Shown here: piece after piece, positions 34,127-42,573 of the stretch
Numbering within the stretch: position 1 is the stretch's first letter
Layout of the letters: every line of letters begins with the position of its first letter
NCBI RefSeq assembly: GCF_019703875.1
Contig: NZ_AP024110.1
Coordinates: forward strand, 2,232,001-2,296,000
DNA: 64,000 nt
Direction of reading: 5' to 3'
Origin: Methyloradius palustris
GTDB taxonomy: Bacteria > Pseudomonadota > Gammaproteobacteria > Burkholderiales > Methylophilaceae
The notes under the pieces: generated by a model
Databases searched by the model: none
Told to the model about the DNA's origin: nothing
What the model saw: only the letters and a program-made list of their open reading frames with translations
Translations under genes and position numbers: made by a program

Positions 34127-36250
34127 ATGAAACCTAGCGATAAGTTACTCATTGAGCGCGTGCTAGCAAGCCTTAACCGAGTCGCGGTGGTGTTTGCTGA
34201 TGAGGCGTTAAATCTGCATTACATCAACCCTTATGGTTTCGAGTTATTTGATTTAGCAGTACCAGACAATCATTCCCCTGAACAATCAATATTCAGCACA
34301 GATACTCCAGTCAAATTGCCAGATGCTGTGATTGAACGTATTTCTCACGAAATCAGCCAACACCAGCATGACTTTATTGCAGAATTTAACTTGGGCAAGC
34401 AAGGTTCTGCTGAGCAACAAAAAATCCTGCAATTTTATATCGCGCCCCTGCCCTCACTCCTTGGAATATCAAGCTTCTCTGACAACCTGAAGAAGAACAA
34501 AGCCACCCAAAAGCCGGGCTATCTATTTCAGGTCTATGACATCACCGAATCTGAAGCCACAGGCAAGCGTTTGCAACAGGCAAAAATCGCCTTTGAGAGC
34601 GCAGCTGAAGGCATCATGATCATGGACGATAAAACCCGCATTATCGCCATGAACAAAGGCTTTACAGATATCACTGGCTTTTCTGAAGATGAAATGATGG
34701 GTGAGATTCCCAATGTGTTTCATGGCGAAAAATATGACGCTGTTTTTTACCAGTCGCTATGGCACAACCTCAAGTATGAGGGCTACTGGCGCGGCGAGTT
34801 ATGGAACACGCGCAAGAATGGTGAGCAATATTCTGAGTGGTTAACGCTCACTACCGTTAAAGACCGTCAAAATAATGTCGTTAACTATGTAGGCGTGTTT
34901 GCTGACATATCCGAATTAAAGCATTCGCAAAACCGTCTGAATGAACTGGTGAACCACGACTCACTCACAGGCTTGCCTAACCGCACCTTGTTGAATGAGC
35001 TGTTGAGCCATGCAATTAAACGCGCCGAGCGCGAAGAGAACCAGTTGGCTGTGCTGTTTATTGATCTTGACCGCTTTAAGGCAATCAACGACAGCCTTGG
35101 CCATCAGGTAGGCGACAAGTTGTTATACGAAGTTGCAAACCGTATCAAATTAGCAGTGCGAGAAAGTGATGTAGTTGCACGGTTAGGTGGTGACGAATTT
35201 CTGGTCATGATGGACATGATCAAACACAAACAAGATGTGGAATTAGTCACCAAGAAAATTATCAAGGCATTACAAACTGAATTTGTGATTGATGGACGCG
35301 ACCTTTTCATAGGCGCCAGTGTGGGAATAGCGCTCTACCCAGAGCACAGCATTGAAGTAGATGGCCTGGTGAACGCCGCAGATATTGCGATGTATCACGT
35401 AAAGAACAGCGGTAAAAACAGCCATTGCTTTTACTCAGCTGACTTGAGCAAGAATGCCAACGAGCTGTTTATGATGGAAAACCATCTGCGTCGCGCATTA
35501 GAACGTGATCAGCTTGAAGTGTATTACCAGCCGCAAGTACGGATTAAAGACGGCAAGATTATTGGCGCTGAATCGCTTTTGCGCTGGCGGCATCCTGAGC
35601 TTGGCATGGTATCCCCAGCCAAATTCATACCGCTTGCAGAAGAAACAGGGCTGATTTTACAGATAGGCGAATGGGTGTTGCGTGAATCGGCGCTGCAGGC
35701 CTCGCGCTGGGCACATGCTGGCTACGATTTAAATCGGGTTTCGGTGAATGTGTCGGGCGTACAGATACAACGCAGCAACTTTGCAGATACGGTGTATGGC
35801 GTATTGATAGAGACAGATTGCAACCCCAGACTGCTAGAGCTGGAAATCACTGAAAGTACAGTGATGCACAACACAGAGTTTGTGATTAGTGTATTTAACC
35901 GTATTAAGAATTTGGGCTTGAAACTGGCGATTGATGACTTTGGTACAGGCTATTCATCGTTATCACATTTAAAGCGTTTGCCATTAGATAAGCTTAAGAT
36001 TGACCAGTCTTTTGTTAGAGAGTTACCAGGTAATGCGGATGATGCAGCGATTGCCAATGCTATCCATGCGATGGCAAACAGCCTGGGCTTTAACGTGATC
36101 GCAGAAGGTGTAGAAACTGAAGCGCAAGCCGCATTTTTACTGGATATGGGATGCGAAATAGCACAAGGTTATTTATACAGCCGGCCAGTCACTGCGACTC
36201 AATTTACAGCACTATTAGAGGCAGAGCGTGTGAAAAATAAAACTGAGTAG
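34127..36250 (+). CDS. PAS-GGDEF-EAL cyclic-di-GMP signalling protein (soluble)
   Basis: 707 residues without transmembrane segments. A divergent N-terminal sensor region (VVFADEALNLHYINPYGFELF) is followed by a canonical PAS domain (about 150-270: AAEGIMIMDDKTRIIAMNKGF ... NVVNYVGVFADISELK). Then come a GGDEF domain with intact LGGDEF and RxxD inhibitory-site motif (RESD), and an EAL domain in which the signature reads ESL (GAESLLRWRHPELG). The other catalytic residues look intact (LELEITES, DDFGTGYSSLSHL, AEGVETEAQ). ESL variants are often active. The HD-GYP gene follows after 112 bases on the same strand. Confidence 0.93.
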   Translation: MKPSDKLLIERVLASLNRVAVVFADEALNLHYINPYGFELFDLAVPDNHSPEQSIFSTDTPVKLPDAVIERISHEISQHQHDFIAEFNLGKQGSAEQQKILQFYIAPLPSLLGISSFSDNLKKNKATQKPGYLFQVYDITESEATGKRLQQAKIAFESAAEGIMIMDDKTRIIAMNKGFTDITGFSEDEMMGEIPNVFHGEKYDAVFYQSLWHNLKYEGYWRGELWNTRKNGEQYSEWLTLTTVKDRQNNVVNYVGVFADISELKHSQNRLNELVNHDSLTGLPNRTLLNELLSHAIKRAEREENQLAVLFIDLDRFKAINDSLGHQVGDKLLYEVANRIKLAVRESDVVARLGGDEFLVMMDMIKHKQDVELVTKKIIKALQTEFVIDGRDLFIGASVGIALYPEHSIEVDGLVNAADIAMYHVKNSGKNSHCFYSADLSKNANELFMMENHLRRALERDQLEVYYQPQVRIKDGKIIGAESLLRWRHPELGMVSPAKFIPLAEETGLILQIGEWVLRESALQASRWAHAGYDLNRVSVNVSGVQIQRSNFADTVYGVLIETDCNPRLLELEITESTVMHNTEFVISVFNRIKNLGLKLAIDDFGTGYSSLSHLKRLPLDKLKIDQSFVRELPGNADDAAIANAIHAMANSLGFNVIAEGVETEAQAAFLLDMGCEIAQGYLYSRPVTATQFTALLEAERVKNKTE

Positions 36251-36362
36251 AATTCACAAGCAGAACGAATAAGGAAAAAGATTTACTAACTCATACAAAA
36301 TATATCATCGAAACAATTGCCTATTGCCGCACAGACAAAACCAATAATACTAAAGAACTATT

Positions 36363-37616
36363 ATGCCTAGCTCGCAATATCATTTTATAGACATCAGCCA
36401 GATTCGGATTGGCTTGTACATCCATCTGGATTTAGGCTGGATGGATCATCCGTTTACCTTCAGCAATTTCAAAATAAAAGACACAGAACAACTCGCTAAA
36501 ATCAGGGAAACTGGCTTAAAAAAGTTACGTTATGACCCTAAGCGTAGTGATTGCGAACCATTGCCTGTAGGTTCATCGCCAGAACATATCGCCATGCCCG
36601 CTACGGAAGATGTAGAGCGCACCAAGCAAAGACGTCTGCGCGAACTGCATCTGGCGATTGATGAGAGTGAAAAAAAGTTTTTACTCGCTACGCAAACCGT
36701 GCGCCAAGCCCTGCGTAACCTTGAAGAAAAACCTCAAGCTTCGATTGAACAAGCACAGCAGTTGGTGAATGACATTGCGCACAATGTGATTACAGAACCG
36801 GATATTGCAGTACACGCAGTGAATGGTAATCGCTCTGCTGATGAAAATTACCTGCACCCGCTCAATGTGACGATGCTAAGCCTCATGCTTTGCAAGTCTT
36901 TAAGCATGATAGAAGCTGACGCTAAAGCCATAGGCATGGCCGCTATTTTTCATGACATTGGTAAAGCCAAAATTGCGGATGCTATATTGCTCAAAGAAAC
37001 GCCACTGGATGAAGAAGAATTGGCCGAAATGCGCAAGCATTGCGAATACGGCGCACAAATGGCCAAAGAATCTGGGCTCTCAGAGCGGATAGGTCGCGTG
37101 ATTCTGCAACATCATGAATATGCAGATGGCTCAGGCTACCCACATCAATTAAAAGGCACCGATATTGACCCACTGGCAAGGCTGATTGCTATTGTGAGTG
37201 CCTACGACAACCTGTGCAATCCCCAACATGGCGGCCATGCCCTCACGCCCTACGAAGCGCTGAGCCACATGTTTAGCCATCAGCGCTCAAAGTTTGATGA
37301 GTGGATACTCAAGCAGTTTATTAAATCACTGGGCGTCTATCCGCCAGGTAGCGTAGTACAGCTTTCCAATGGCGCGCATGGTATCGTGATTTCGGTGAAC
37401 CCAAATAAACCGCTCAAACCTTTTGTCATGGTGCATGACCCAGATAAAGAACGAGATGCACCACTGGTGATTGATTTACGCCAAGAGCCATCACTCGCCA
37501 TTAATCTATGCTTGCGGCCACATCAATTACCACCAGAATCGCTCATATATCTCAACCCTCGTCACCGAGTAAGCTATTTTATTGATAAAGATTTAGCCGC
37601 TGGCAGGTCTGCGTAA
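36363..37616 (+). CDS. HD-GYP cyclic-di-GMP phosphodiesterase
   Basis: 417 residues. An N-terminal DUF3391-like region (ISQIRIGLYIHLDLGWMDHPF ... FKIKDTEQLAKIRETGLKKLRYDP) precedes an HD-GYP domain with HPLNVTMLSLML, the metal-binding FHDIGKAKI and HHEYADGSGYPHQLKG. HD-GYP enzymes hydrolyse c-di-GMP to pGpG or GMP. All metal ligands expected from the motif set appear to be present, so activity is likely. It is convergent with the following exported protein (8-base gap) and probably linked to the GGDEF-EAL gene upstream. Confidence 0.92.
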   Translation: MPSSQYHFIDISQIRIGLYIHLDLGWMDHPFTFSNFKIKDTEQLAKIRETGLKKLRYDPKRSDCEPLPVGSSPEHIAMPATEDVERTKQRRLRELHLAIDESEKKFLLATQTVRQALRNLEEKPQASIEQAQQLVNDIAHNVITEPDIAVHAVNGNRSADENYLHPLNVTMLSLMLCKSLSMIEADAKAIGMAAIFHDIGKAKIADAILLKETPLDEEELAEMRKHCEYGAQMAKESGLSERIGRVILQHHEYADGSGYPHQLKGTDIDPLARLIAIVSAYDNLCNPQHGGHALTPYEALSHMFSHQRSKFDEWILKQFIKSLGVYPPGSVVQLSNGAHGIVISVNPNKPLKPFVMVHDPDKERDAPLVIDLRQEPSLAINLCLRPHQLPPESLIYLNPRHRVSYFIDKDLAAGRSA

Positions 37617-37624
37617 TCAAACCA

Positions 37625-38155
37625 TTACCAGTTGCGGCCTTCATCTTCCGAAGTAATGCTAAAGGTTTCTGCTTGGCTATTTTGGCTGGCATAACCATTT
37701 AAAGTCACTTGCTCATTTTTAACCGTCAATTGCAGCACATCAGCATTGGCTTCACTGATACGTTTAGCTGGTGTTGATACCCAGGCTTCACCATCCATGC
37801 GGCTGTAATAGACACCAGGTTTGTCATTAAGCATCCAAGCTAGATGCCAACCCCAGTCACCACCTTGAGCGATGGCAACAGCTTTGTAGAAGCAAGATTG
37901 TTCGCTAGGCTTAGTTAAATTGGGCTTACCAGAATATGTGACGCGTTTGATTTCTGGTTTCTCAATATTAGTCATCACCAAGTCATGCACACCATGCTCA
38001 AACTCATACTCTTTAAAAATCAAAGTTTGACCATTTGCAGCCTGCACTTTGGCTTGTGGGCACTGCACGCTTTCACCAGCAAGTGTTTTATCTGCAGCGA
38101 GCAAAATATCCAGCAATAGCAGAACGAGCAGATATTTTTTCATCGCGGGCTTCAT
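37625..38155 (-). CDS. Exported protein of unknown function
   Basis: About 176 residues with a signal peptide (KKYLLVLLLLDILLAADKTLA) and a mature part containing two cysteines (VQCPQAKV and EQSCFYKAVA) that could form a disulfide. Tryptophan-rich GGDWGWHLAW and a run of beta-strand-like segments point to a small periplasmic beta-rich domain. No family recognised. Three ATG codons (38170, 38155, 38143) can start it and none has a clear ribosome site; the signal peptide is intact from each. Confidence 0.7.
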   Translation of the reverse strand: MKPAMKKYLLVLLLLDILLAADKTLAGESVQCPQAKVQAANGQTLIFKEYEFEHGVHDLVMTNIEKPEIKRVTYSGKPNLTKPSEQSCFYKAVAIAQGGDWGWHLAWMLNDKPGVYYSRMDGEAWVSTPAKRISEANADVLQLTVKNEQVTLNGYASQNSQAETFSITSEDEGRNW

Positions 38156-38209
38156 TGTTAGATTAAACATTATTGTTCTGTATTTTAGCTATACTTCGGT
38201 TATTGAATC

Positions 38210-38239
38210 AGCATGATTTGCTAGATAAAAAATCATGCT
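38210..38239. repeat. Inverted repeat, 10-bp arms, in divergent intergenic region
   Basis: AGCATGATTT and AAATCATGCT are perfect reverse complements separated by 10 bases. The region separates divergent genes, so a terminator is unlikely and an operator is possible. Confidence 0.6.
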
Positions 38240-38305
38240 AAAAGTGCCAAGTGCACTCGGTAAAATATTTTTGTATCAACACCCCTGCCACCACAAGAAA
38301 GGAAA

Positions 38306-38328
38306 AGAGCGCTGCCCAGCAGTGCTCT
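38306..38328 (+). promoter_or_regulatory. Hairpin between ribosome site and annotated start of the CNNM gene
   Basis: AGAGCGCTG and CAGTGCTCT (one G-T wobble) flank five bases, directly between the purine-rich AAAGGA (38298-38303) and the ATG at 38333. It could lock initiation or simply reflect a wrongly placed start. Confidence 0.4.
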
Positions 38329-38332
38329 ACAA

Positions 38333-39658
38333 ATGGGCGGTAATCTGTTACTCATTGTTATAGCGTTTTTATTAGTCGTATTAAATGGTTTTTTTGTAGC
38401 CGCCGAATTTGGCTTAGTCAAATTACGGCAAACTCGCGTAAGAGCGATTGCCAAAAACTTTGGCTGGCGCGGCAAGATTCTCGCTAAAGTACATGGCAAC
38501 CTTGATGCCTATTTATCTGCCTGCCAGCTCGGCATTACCTTGGCATCCCTGGGTCTGGGATGGATAGGGGAACCTGCTTTCGCCAAACTGATTGAGCCTT
38601 TGATGACTTATGCAGGGGTAGATAACGAAAAAATCCTCCACGGCCTCTCTTTTGTCATTGCATTCTTTACTATTTCTTATTTGCACATTGTCATTGGTGA
38701 GTTAGCGCCCAAGACACTTGCCATTCGCATGGCCGAAAAAGTAGGCCTGATCACAGCGCCTGGTCTCTATGGTTTCTATTGGTTGATGTACCCTGCGATT
38801 TGGGGACTCAATCATAGCGCTAGCTTTGTGTTGCGATTATTGCACCTTGATAACGTGAACCATCAGGACAATCACTATACCGCTGACGAACTCAAGCTGA
38901 TCTTACGCAGCTCGCATGCGGACGATAAATTCAGCCGTGAAGAATGGCGCGTGCTAGCGCAAGCGATTGATTTCCGCGAGCTGGATGTGGCTGACTTAAT
39001 GCAACCTATTCGCGAAGCCGTAGTGCTATCTGCCGAAGACTCATTAGAAGCCAATATAGAGCGCATGCTGCAACACCGCTACAGCCGTTACCCATACATG
39101 GATGCTTCTGGTGAGATTACAGGAGTGATTCATATTAAAGACCTGTTTCTAGCGTCGCAAAAAGCTGATGAAGATGAAGCCGTTGAACTGGAAAGTCTGT
39201 TACGACCAATTCTAACCGTATCGCCAGAGCTTCCTGCTACCGAGTTATTTCGCCAGTTTCAGCAAGGTGCGCCGCACTTTGCGATTGTGAGTTACAAAGG
39301 GGGTGAGCCACTCGGCTTCATCACTATTTACAATTTACTTAGCGCACTCGTGGGTGAAATTCGTGATGAATTCCGCCCGCAACAGAATGAATGGCGCAAG
39401 CTGGATGACGGCTCATTACTCGGCAAAGCCAGTTTGCCTATCCCCACCCTGGAACGTACGCTTGGTATTGATATTGAAGATATTGAATCAGCTGAGGCCG
39501 ATACGGTAGGCGGCCTTGTGCTCTGGAAACTAGGTGAGATTCCTGAAGAAGGCCAAAAAGTGAGCTTTGAGCAATTTGATATCGTGATCAAAAAAATGAT
39601 TGGGCCACGCATACTTTTAGTACGCGTTTATCCTAAGCAAGAGCAAGATATTCAGTAA
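38333..39658 (+). CDS. CNNM/CorC-type membrane protein with CBS domains (hemolysin C-like family)
   Basis: 441 residues: an N-terminal DUF21/CNNM transmembrane domain with about four helices (LLLIVIAFLLVVLNGFFVAAEFGLV ... ACQLGITLASLGLGWIGEPAF), then a CBS pair (about residues 215-340: DLMQPIREAVVLSAEDSLEAN ... PYMDASGEITGVIHIKDLF) and a C-terminal CorC/HlyC domain (LDDGSLLGKASLPIPTLER). The family is linked to magnesium and cobalt efflux or resistance; the 'hemolysin' label is historical. The ATG at 38333 has no nearby Shine-Dalgarno; AAAGGA lies 30 bases upstream, at normal spacing from an in-frame CTG at 38312. The first helix begins soon after either start. Confidence 0.9.
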   Translation: MGGNLLLIVIAFLLVVLNGFFVAAEFGLVKLRQTRVRAIAKNFGWRGKILAKVHGNLDAYLSACQLGITLASLGLGWIGEPAFAKLIEPLMTYAGVDNEKILHGLSFVIAFFTISYLHIVIGELAPKTLAIRMAEKVGLITAPGLYGFYWLMYPAIWGLNHSASFVLRLLHLDNVNHQDNHYTADELKLILRSSHADDKFSREEWRVLAQAIDFRELDVADLMQPIREAVVLSAEDSLEANIERMLQHRYSRYPYMDASGEITGVIHIKDLFLASQKADEDEAVELESLLRPILTVSPELPATELFRQFQQGAPHFAIVSYKGGEPLGFITIYNLLSALVGEIRDEFRPQQNEWRKLDDGSLLGKASLPIPTLERTLGIDIEDIESAEADTVGGLVLWKLGEIPEEGQKVSFEQFDIVIKKMIGPRILLVRVYPKQEQDIQ

Positions 39659-39726
39659 GTTTTAGTTAGATTAGCTAAGCTCCAGTTTGGAGCTAAAGCT
39701 TCAACTAGCATCTAAACTGCATACCA

Positions 39727-39763
39727 ATAGCTAATATTTATCATAGCAATTAAAACAATTGAT
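39727..39763 (+). promoter_or_regulatory. Possible OxyR-like site upstream of the catalase gene
   Basis: ATAG-N7-TTAT-N7-ATTA-N7-TGAT has the four-box, 7-base spacing of the OxyR consensus (ATAG-N7-CTAT-N7-ATAG-N7-CTAT). The first half matches well, the second poorly. AT-rich sequence raises the chance level. Confidence 0.3.
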
Positions 39764-39879
39764 TTTTATTATTGTGCAACCTTGCCTACTATCTGTTGAA
39801 GCGCCAAAACGAATACGCTTCACAAGTGAAATATTCATTGGCTAAACTTAAAACCAGTTGATCCAGACAGGAGAAAAAC

Positions 39880-41370
39880 ATGAGCAAAACAACTTTAACC
39901 ACATCCGTTGGCGCACCAGTGCCAGACGACAATAACAGCATCAGCGTTGGTGCGCGTGGCCCACTCACTTACGACAACCATTACTTGTTTGAGAAACTTG
40001 CGCACTTTAACCGTGAGCGCATCCCCGAGCGCGTAGTCCATGCTCGTGGTACGGCGGCTTACGGCACATTCACAGTGACTAAGAGTTTGAAGGATTACAC
40101 CATTGCCAGCTTCTTGCAAAATGTTGGTCAGCAAACCGAAGTGTTCTTGCGCTTTTCAACTGTCGGTGGCGGGCAGGATTCTAGCGATTACGCTCGTGAT
40201 CCGCGCGGTTTTGCGGTCAAGTTTTATACCTCTCAAGGCAATTGGGATATGGTCGGCAATAACACGCCAGTATTCTTTTTGAACGACCCGATCAAGTTTC
40301 CAGACTTTATCCATAGCCAGAAAAAAGATGCGCGCACCAATTTACCTAACCCTGTCAATGCATTCGAGTTCTGGGCGAATCATCCGCAATCATTGCATCA
40401 GATGACGATTTTGATGTCTGACCGTGGTATTCCATTGTCATATCGCCATGTGCATGGTTTCAGCTCACACACATTAAGTTTTTATAATGCCAAGGGTGAG
40501 CGTTTCTGGTGCAAATGGCACTTCAAAACCAATCAGGGCATCAAAACCTTGACCAATGAAGAAGCCGCAAAAATGCCAGCCAACGGCGCACAAAAAGATT
40601 TAGTGGATGCGATTGACCGTGGTGAGTTTCCATCATGGAAAGTTGAAGTACAGATCATGACAGAAGCCCAAGCCAAGACTTACCATATCAACCCGTTTGA
40701 TTTGACCAAAATCTGGCCTTACAAAGATTTCCCTGTCATTGAAATCGGCAAGCTTGATCTCAATAAAAATGTGAATAACTACTTTGCCGAAACCGAGCAA
40801 GTAGCGTTTGCACCCAGCAATTTTGTGCCTGGTATCAATGCATCACCAGACAAAATGTTGCAAGGTCGTTTATTGGCTTATCAAGATGCACACCGCTACA
40901 GAATCGGGGCGAATTTCAACCAGATTCCAGTGAATGCAGGCAAGTGCCCAGTCAACCATTACCAGCGTGATGGCGCGTTTGCTGGCATGGGTTGCCCAGT
41001 TGGTCACTCAAGTGACCAAGCCAGCTATACTAATGCCGCTCATACAGTGAGTGCATCTAACTTCTACCCAAATGACAGGGCAGCTACAGGCGCGCCAGTG
41101 CCAGCACCAGAAGTGGCCGTACCGCCAATGCCAGTGTTGGAAGACGCATGGATTAAGGCTTACGACCAAAGTGAAGAGGATTATCACTCCCAGGCTGGTG
41201 ACTTATTCCGCATCATGAACGATGACCAGAAGCAGCAATTGTTTAACAATATTGCTGGCGGCTTATCGCAGGCCAGCAAGTCGATTCAAGAGCGCATGTT
41301 GGCTCAATTTGCAAAAGCTGACCCAGCGTATGCAGAAGGTGTGAAGAGCGCCATTGCTGCGATTAAGTAA
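39880..41370 (+). CDS. Monofunctional haem catalase
   Basis: 496 residues, the small-subunit type; disproportionates hydrogen peroxide. The distal histidine is in RVVHARGTAAYG (about residue 54), the distal asparagine in FFLNDPIKFPDFIHSQ, and the proximal haem tyrosine in RLLAYQDAHRYRIG (about residue 330). There is no signal peptide, so it is cytoplasmic. GACAGGAG about six bases before the ATG is a strong ribosome site. It is monocistronic, with 221 bases of upstream regulatory space and a strong terminator downstream. I give no symbol because katA/katB/katE naming cannot be settled from sequence alone. Confidence 0.96.
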   Translation: MSKTTLTTSVGAPVPDDNNSISVGARGPLTYDNHYLFEKLAHFNRERIPERVVHARGTAAYGTFTVTKSLKDYTIASFLQNVGQQTEVFLRFSTVGGGQDSSDYARDPRGFAVKFYTSQGNWDMVGNNTPVFFLNDPIKFPDFIHSQKKDARTNLPNPVNAFEFWANHPQSLHQMTILMSDRGIPLSYRHVHGFSSHTLSFYNAKGERFWCKWHFKTNQGIKTLTNEEAAKMPANGAQKDLVDAIDRGEFPSWKVEVQIMTEAQAKTYHINPFDLTKIWPYKDFPVIEIGKLDLNKNVNNYFAETEQVAFAPSNFVPGINASPDKMLQGRLLAYQDAHRYRIGANFNQIPVNAGKCPVNHYQRDGAFAGMGCPVGHSSDQASYTNAAHTVSASNFYPNDRAATGAPVPAPEVAVPPMPVLEDAWIKAYDQSEEDYHSQAGDLFRIMNDDQKQQLFNNIAGGLSQASKSIQERMLAQFAKADPAYAEGVKSAIAAIK

Positions 41371-41388
41371 TTAAGCTGTACTACCATA

Positions 41389-41420
41389 AAAACAAAGCCC
41401 GCAATTGCGGGCTTTGTTTT
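41389..41420. terminator. Bidirectional intrinsic terminator after the catalase gene
   Basis: Perfect 32-base palindrome with 14-base arms (AAAACAAAGCCCGC and its complement) around AATT. It serves the catalase gene and the convergent oxidoreductase gene ending at 41432. The core GCCCGC/GCGGGC resembles the adk terminator. Confidence 0.9.
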
Positions 41421-41431
41421 ATTAGACTAGA

Positions 41432-42082
41432 TCAATCGTTAGAAAAGCGCTGCTCTAACCAAGGGTCAGCCTCGTTGTGGTATCCACGCTGCTCCCAAAA
41501 ACCTGGCCTATCTTCGGCATGTATCTCTATAGATTTCAACCATTTTGCACTTTTCCACGCATAGCGTTTAGGTACTACCATGCGCACAGGTCCGCCATGC
41601 TCGGCGGTCAAAGGGTGACCCAATACACTATGCGCAACAAGCACATCATCATCCAGCAAGGCTTCAAGCGGCAGATTGGTGGTGTAGCCATCGTAGCTGT
41701 GTAAAGTCACATATTTAGCCAGTGGCAAAGGTGCGGCCTGCATGAGCAATTCGCTGGCGGAGACGCCCTCCCAATCCATATCAAGCTGTGACCAGCGGGT
41801 GACACAGTGAAAGTCTGAAACATCCTTGATTTGCGGCAGCTTGCGAAACTCACCCCAGTCTAAAGACAGTGGATTTTCAACCAAGCCAAATATGCGCAGA
41901 TTCCAATTAGTGGTGTTGATATTAGGACGGATACCAAGATCAAGCACAGGGAAAGTGGTCACGCGCGTTTGACCAGCAGGAATGCGCTCATCATTGCTTG
42001 GCTTGCTGGGCTTTACTCCCTGCAATTTAGCTTTCACAGCAAGTGCTACCTTGCCTGCGATCATTTTCTTCCAGTCTGGCAT
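41432..42082 (-). CDS. Molybdopterin-dependent oxidoreductase (sulfite-oxidase / MsrP-like fold), probably cytoplasmic
   Basis: 216 residues consisting almost only of the molybdenum-cofactor domain: RIFGLVENPLSLDWGEFRKLP, the Mo-ligand cysteine in SDFHCVTRWS, LHSYDGYTTNLPLE, HGGPVRMVVPKRYAWKSAKW and DRPGFWEQRGYH. MsrP/YedY enzymes carry a Tat signal with a twin arginine; none is present here, and the N-terminus (PDWKKMIAGKVALAVKAKLQG) is short and basic. It is therefore either cytoplasmic or held to the membrane by the basic helix. It lies 14 bases after lspA and probably ends the murJ-ribF-ileS-lspA operon. Confidence 0.85.
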   Translation of the reverse strand: MPDWKKMIAGKVALAVKAKLQGVKPSKPSNDERIPAGQTRVTTFPVLDLGIRPNINTTNWNLRIFGLVENPLSLDWGEFRKLPQIKDVSDFHCVTRWSQLDMDWEGVSASELLMQAAPLPLAKYVTLHSYDGYTTNLPLEALLDDDVLVAHSVLGHPLTAEHGGPVRMVVPKRYAWKSAKWLKSIEIHAEDRPGFWEQRGYHNEADPWLEQRFSND

Positions 42083-42096
42083 TCGGCTTCCTTTTT

Positions 42097-42573
42097 CTAG
42101 GTGGGCACTTTTTGCTTTTTGAAGCTATCCAGCAACAATAACATCACGCCGCCAGTAATCGCCGAATCTGCCATATTGAACGCAGGCCAATAGTAGGTTT
42201 CATAATGGAAAAACAGGAAATCGACCACATATCCCAAAGTCAGTCTGTCATACAGATTACCCAAGGCACCGCCTAATATCATCGCCAGCCCGAAACAGAA
42301 AAGCTTTTGGGCTGCATGTTTACGCAGTAGATAAATGATTACGACAGAGGCAAACAGCGCAATCGCACTGAAGAAAACGCGCTGCCAACCGCCAGCCTGG
42401 CTTAAAAAGCTGAACGCTGCGCCCTGATTGTGATAACGAACCAAGTCAAAAAACGAGGTGATTTGCACATGGTCGCCATACTCAAACGCCTGAACCACTA
42501 GGTGCTTGGTATAGAGATCAATCACTATCACCACTGCGCTCAGGGCCAGCCACCGCAGAAAATACTTATGCAT
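42097..42573 (-). CDS. lspA: Lipoprotein signal peptidase (signal peptidase II)
   Basis: Aspartic protease of the inner membrane that removes signal peptides from diacylated prolipoproteins. The 158-residue protein has four transmembrane helices and the catalytic aspartates in GALGNLYDRL and FNMADSAI. I set the start at the ATG (42571-42573), which overlaps the last eight bases of ileS; the frame extends eight codons further into ileS. The ileS-lspA arrangement is conserved across proteobacteria. Confidence 0.95.
   Translation of the reverse strand: MHKYFLRWLALSAVVIVIDLYTKHLVVQAFEYGDHVQITSFFDLVRYHNQGAAFSFLSQAGGWQRVFFSAIALFASVVIIYLLRKHAAQKLFCFGLAMILGGALGNLYDRLTLGYVVDFLFFHYETYYWPAFNMADSAITGGVMLLLLDSFKKQKVPT

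Noticed and set aside
34127..36250. Loss of phosphodiesterase activity because EAL reads ESL
   Set aside because: The glutamate is kept and the remaining catalytic motifs are intact; A-to-S variants are common in active enzymes.
39676..39692. Short hairpin AGCTCCA/TGGAGCT after the CNNM gene
   Set aside because: Seven-base stem without a following T run; too weak to call a terminator.
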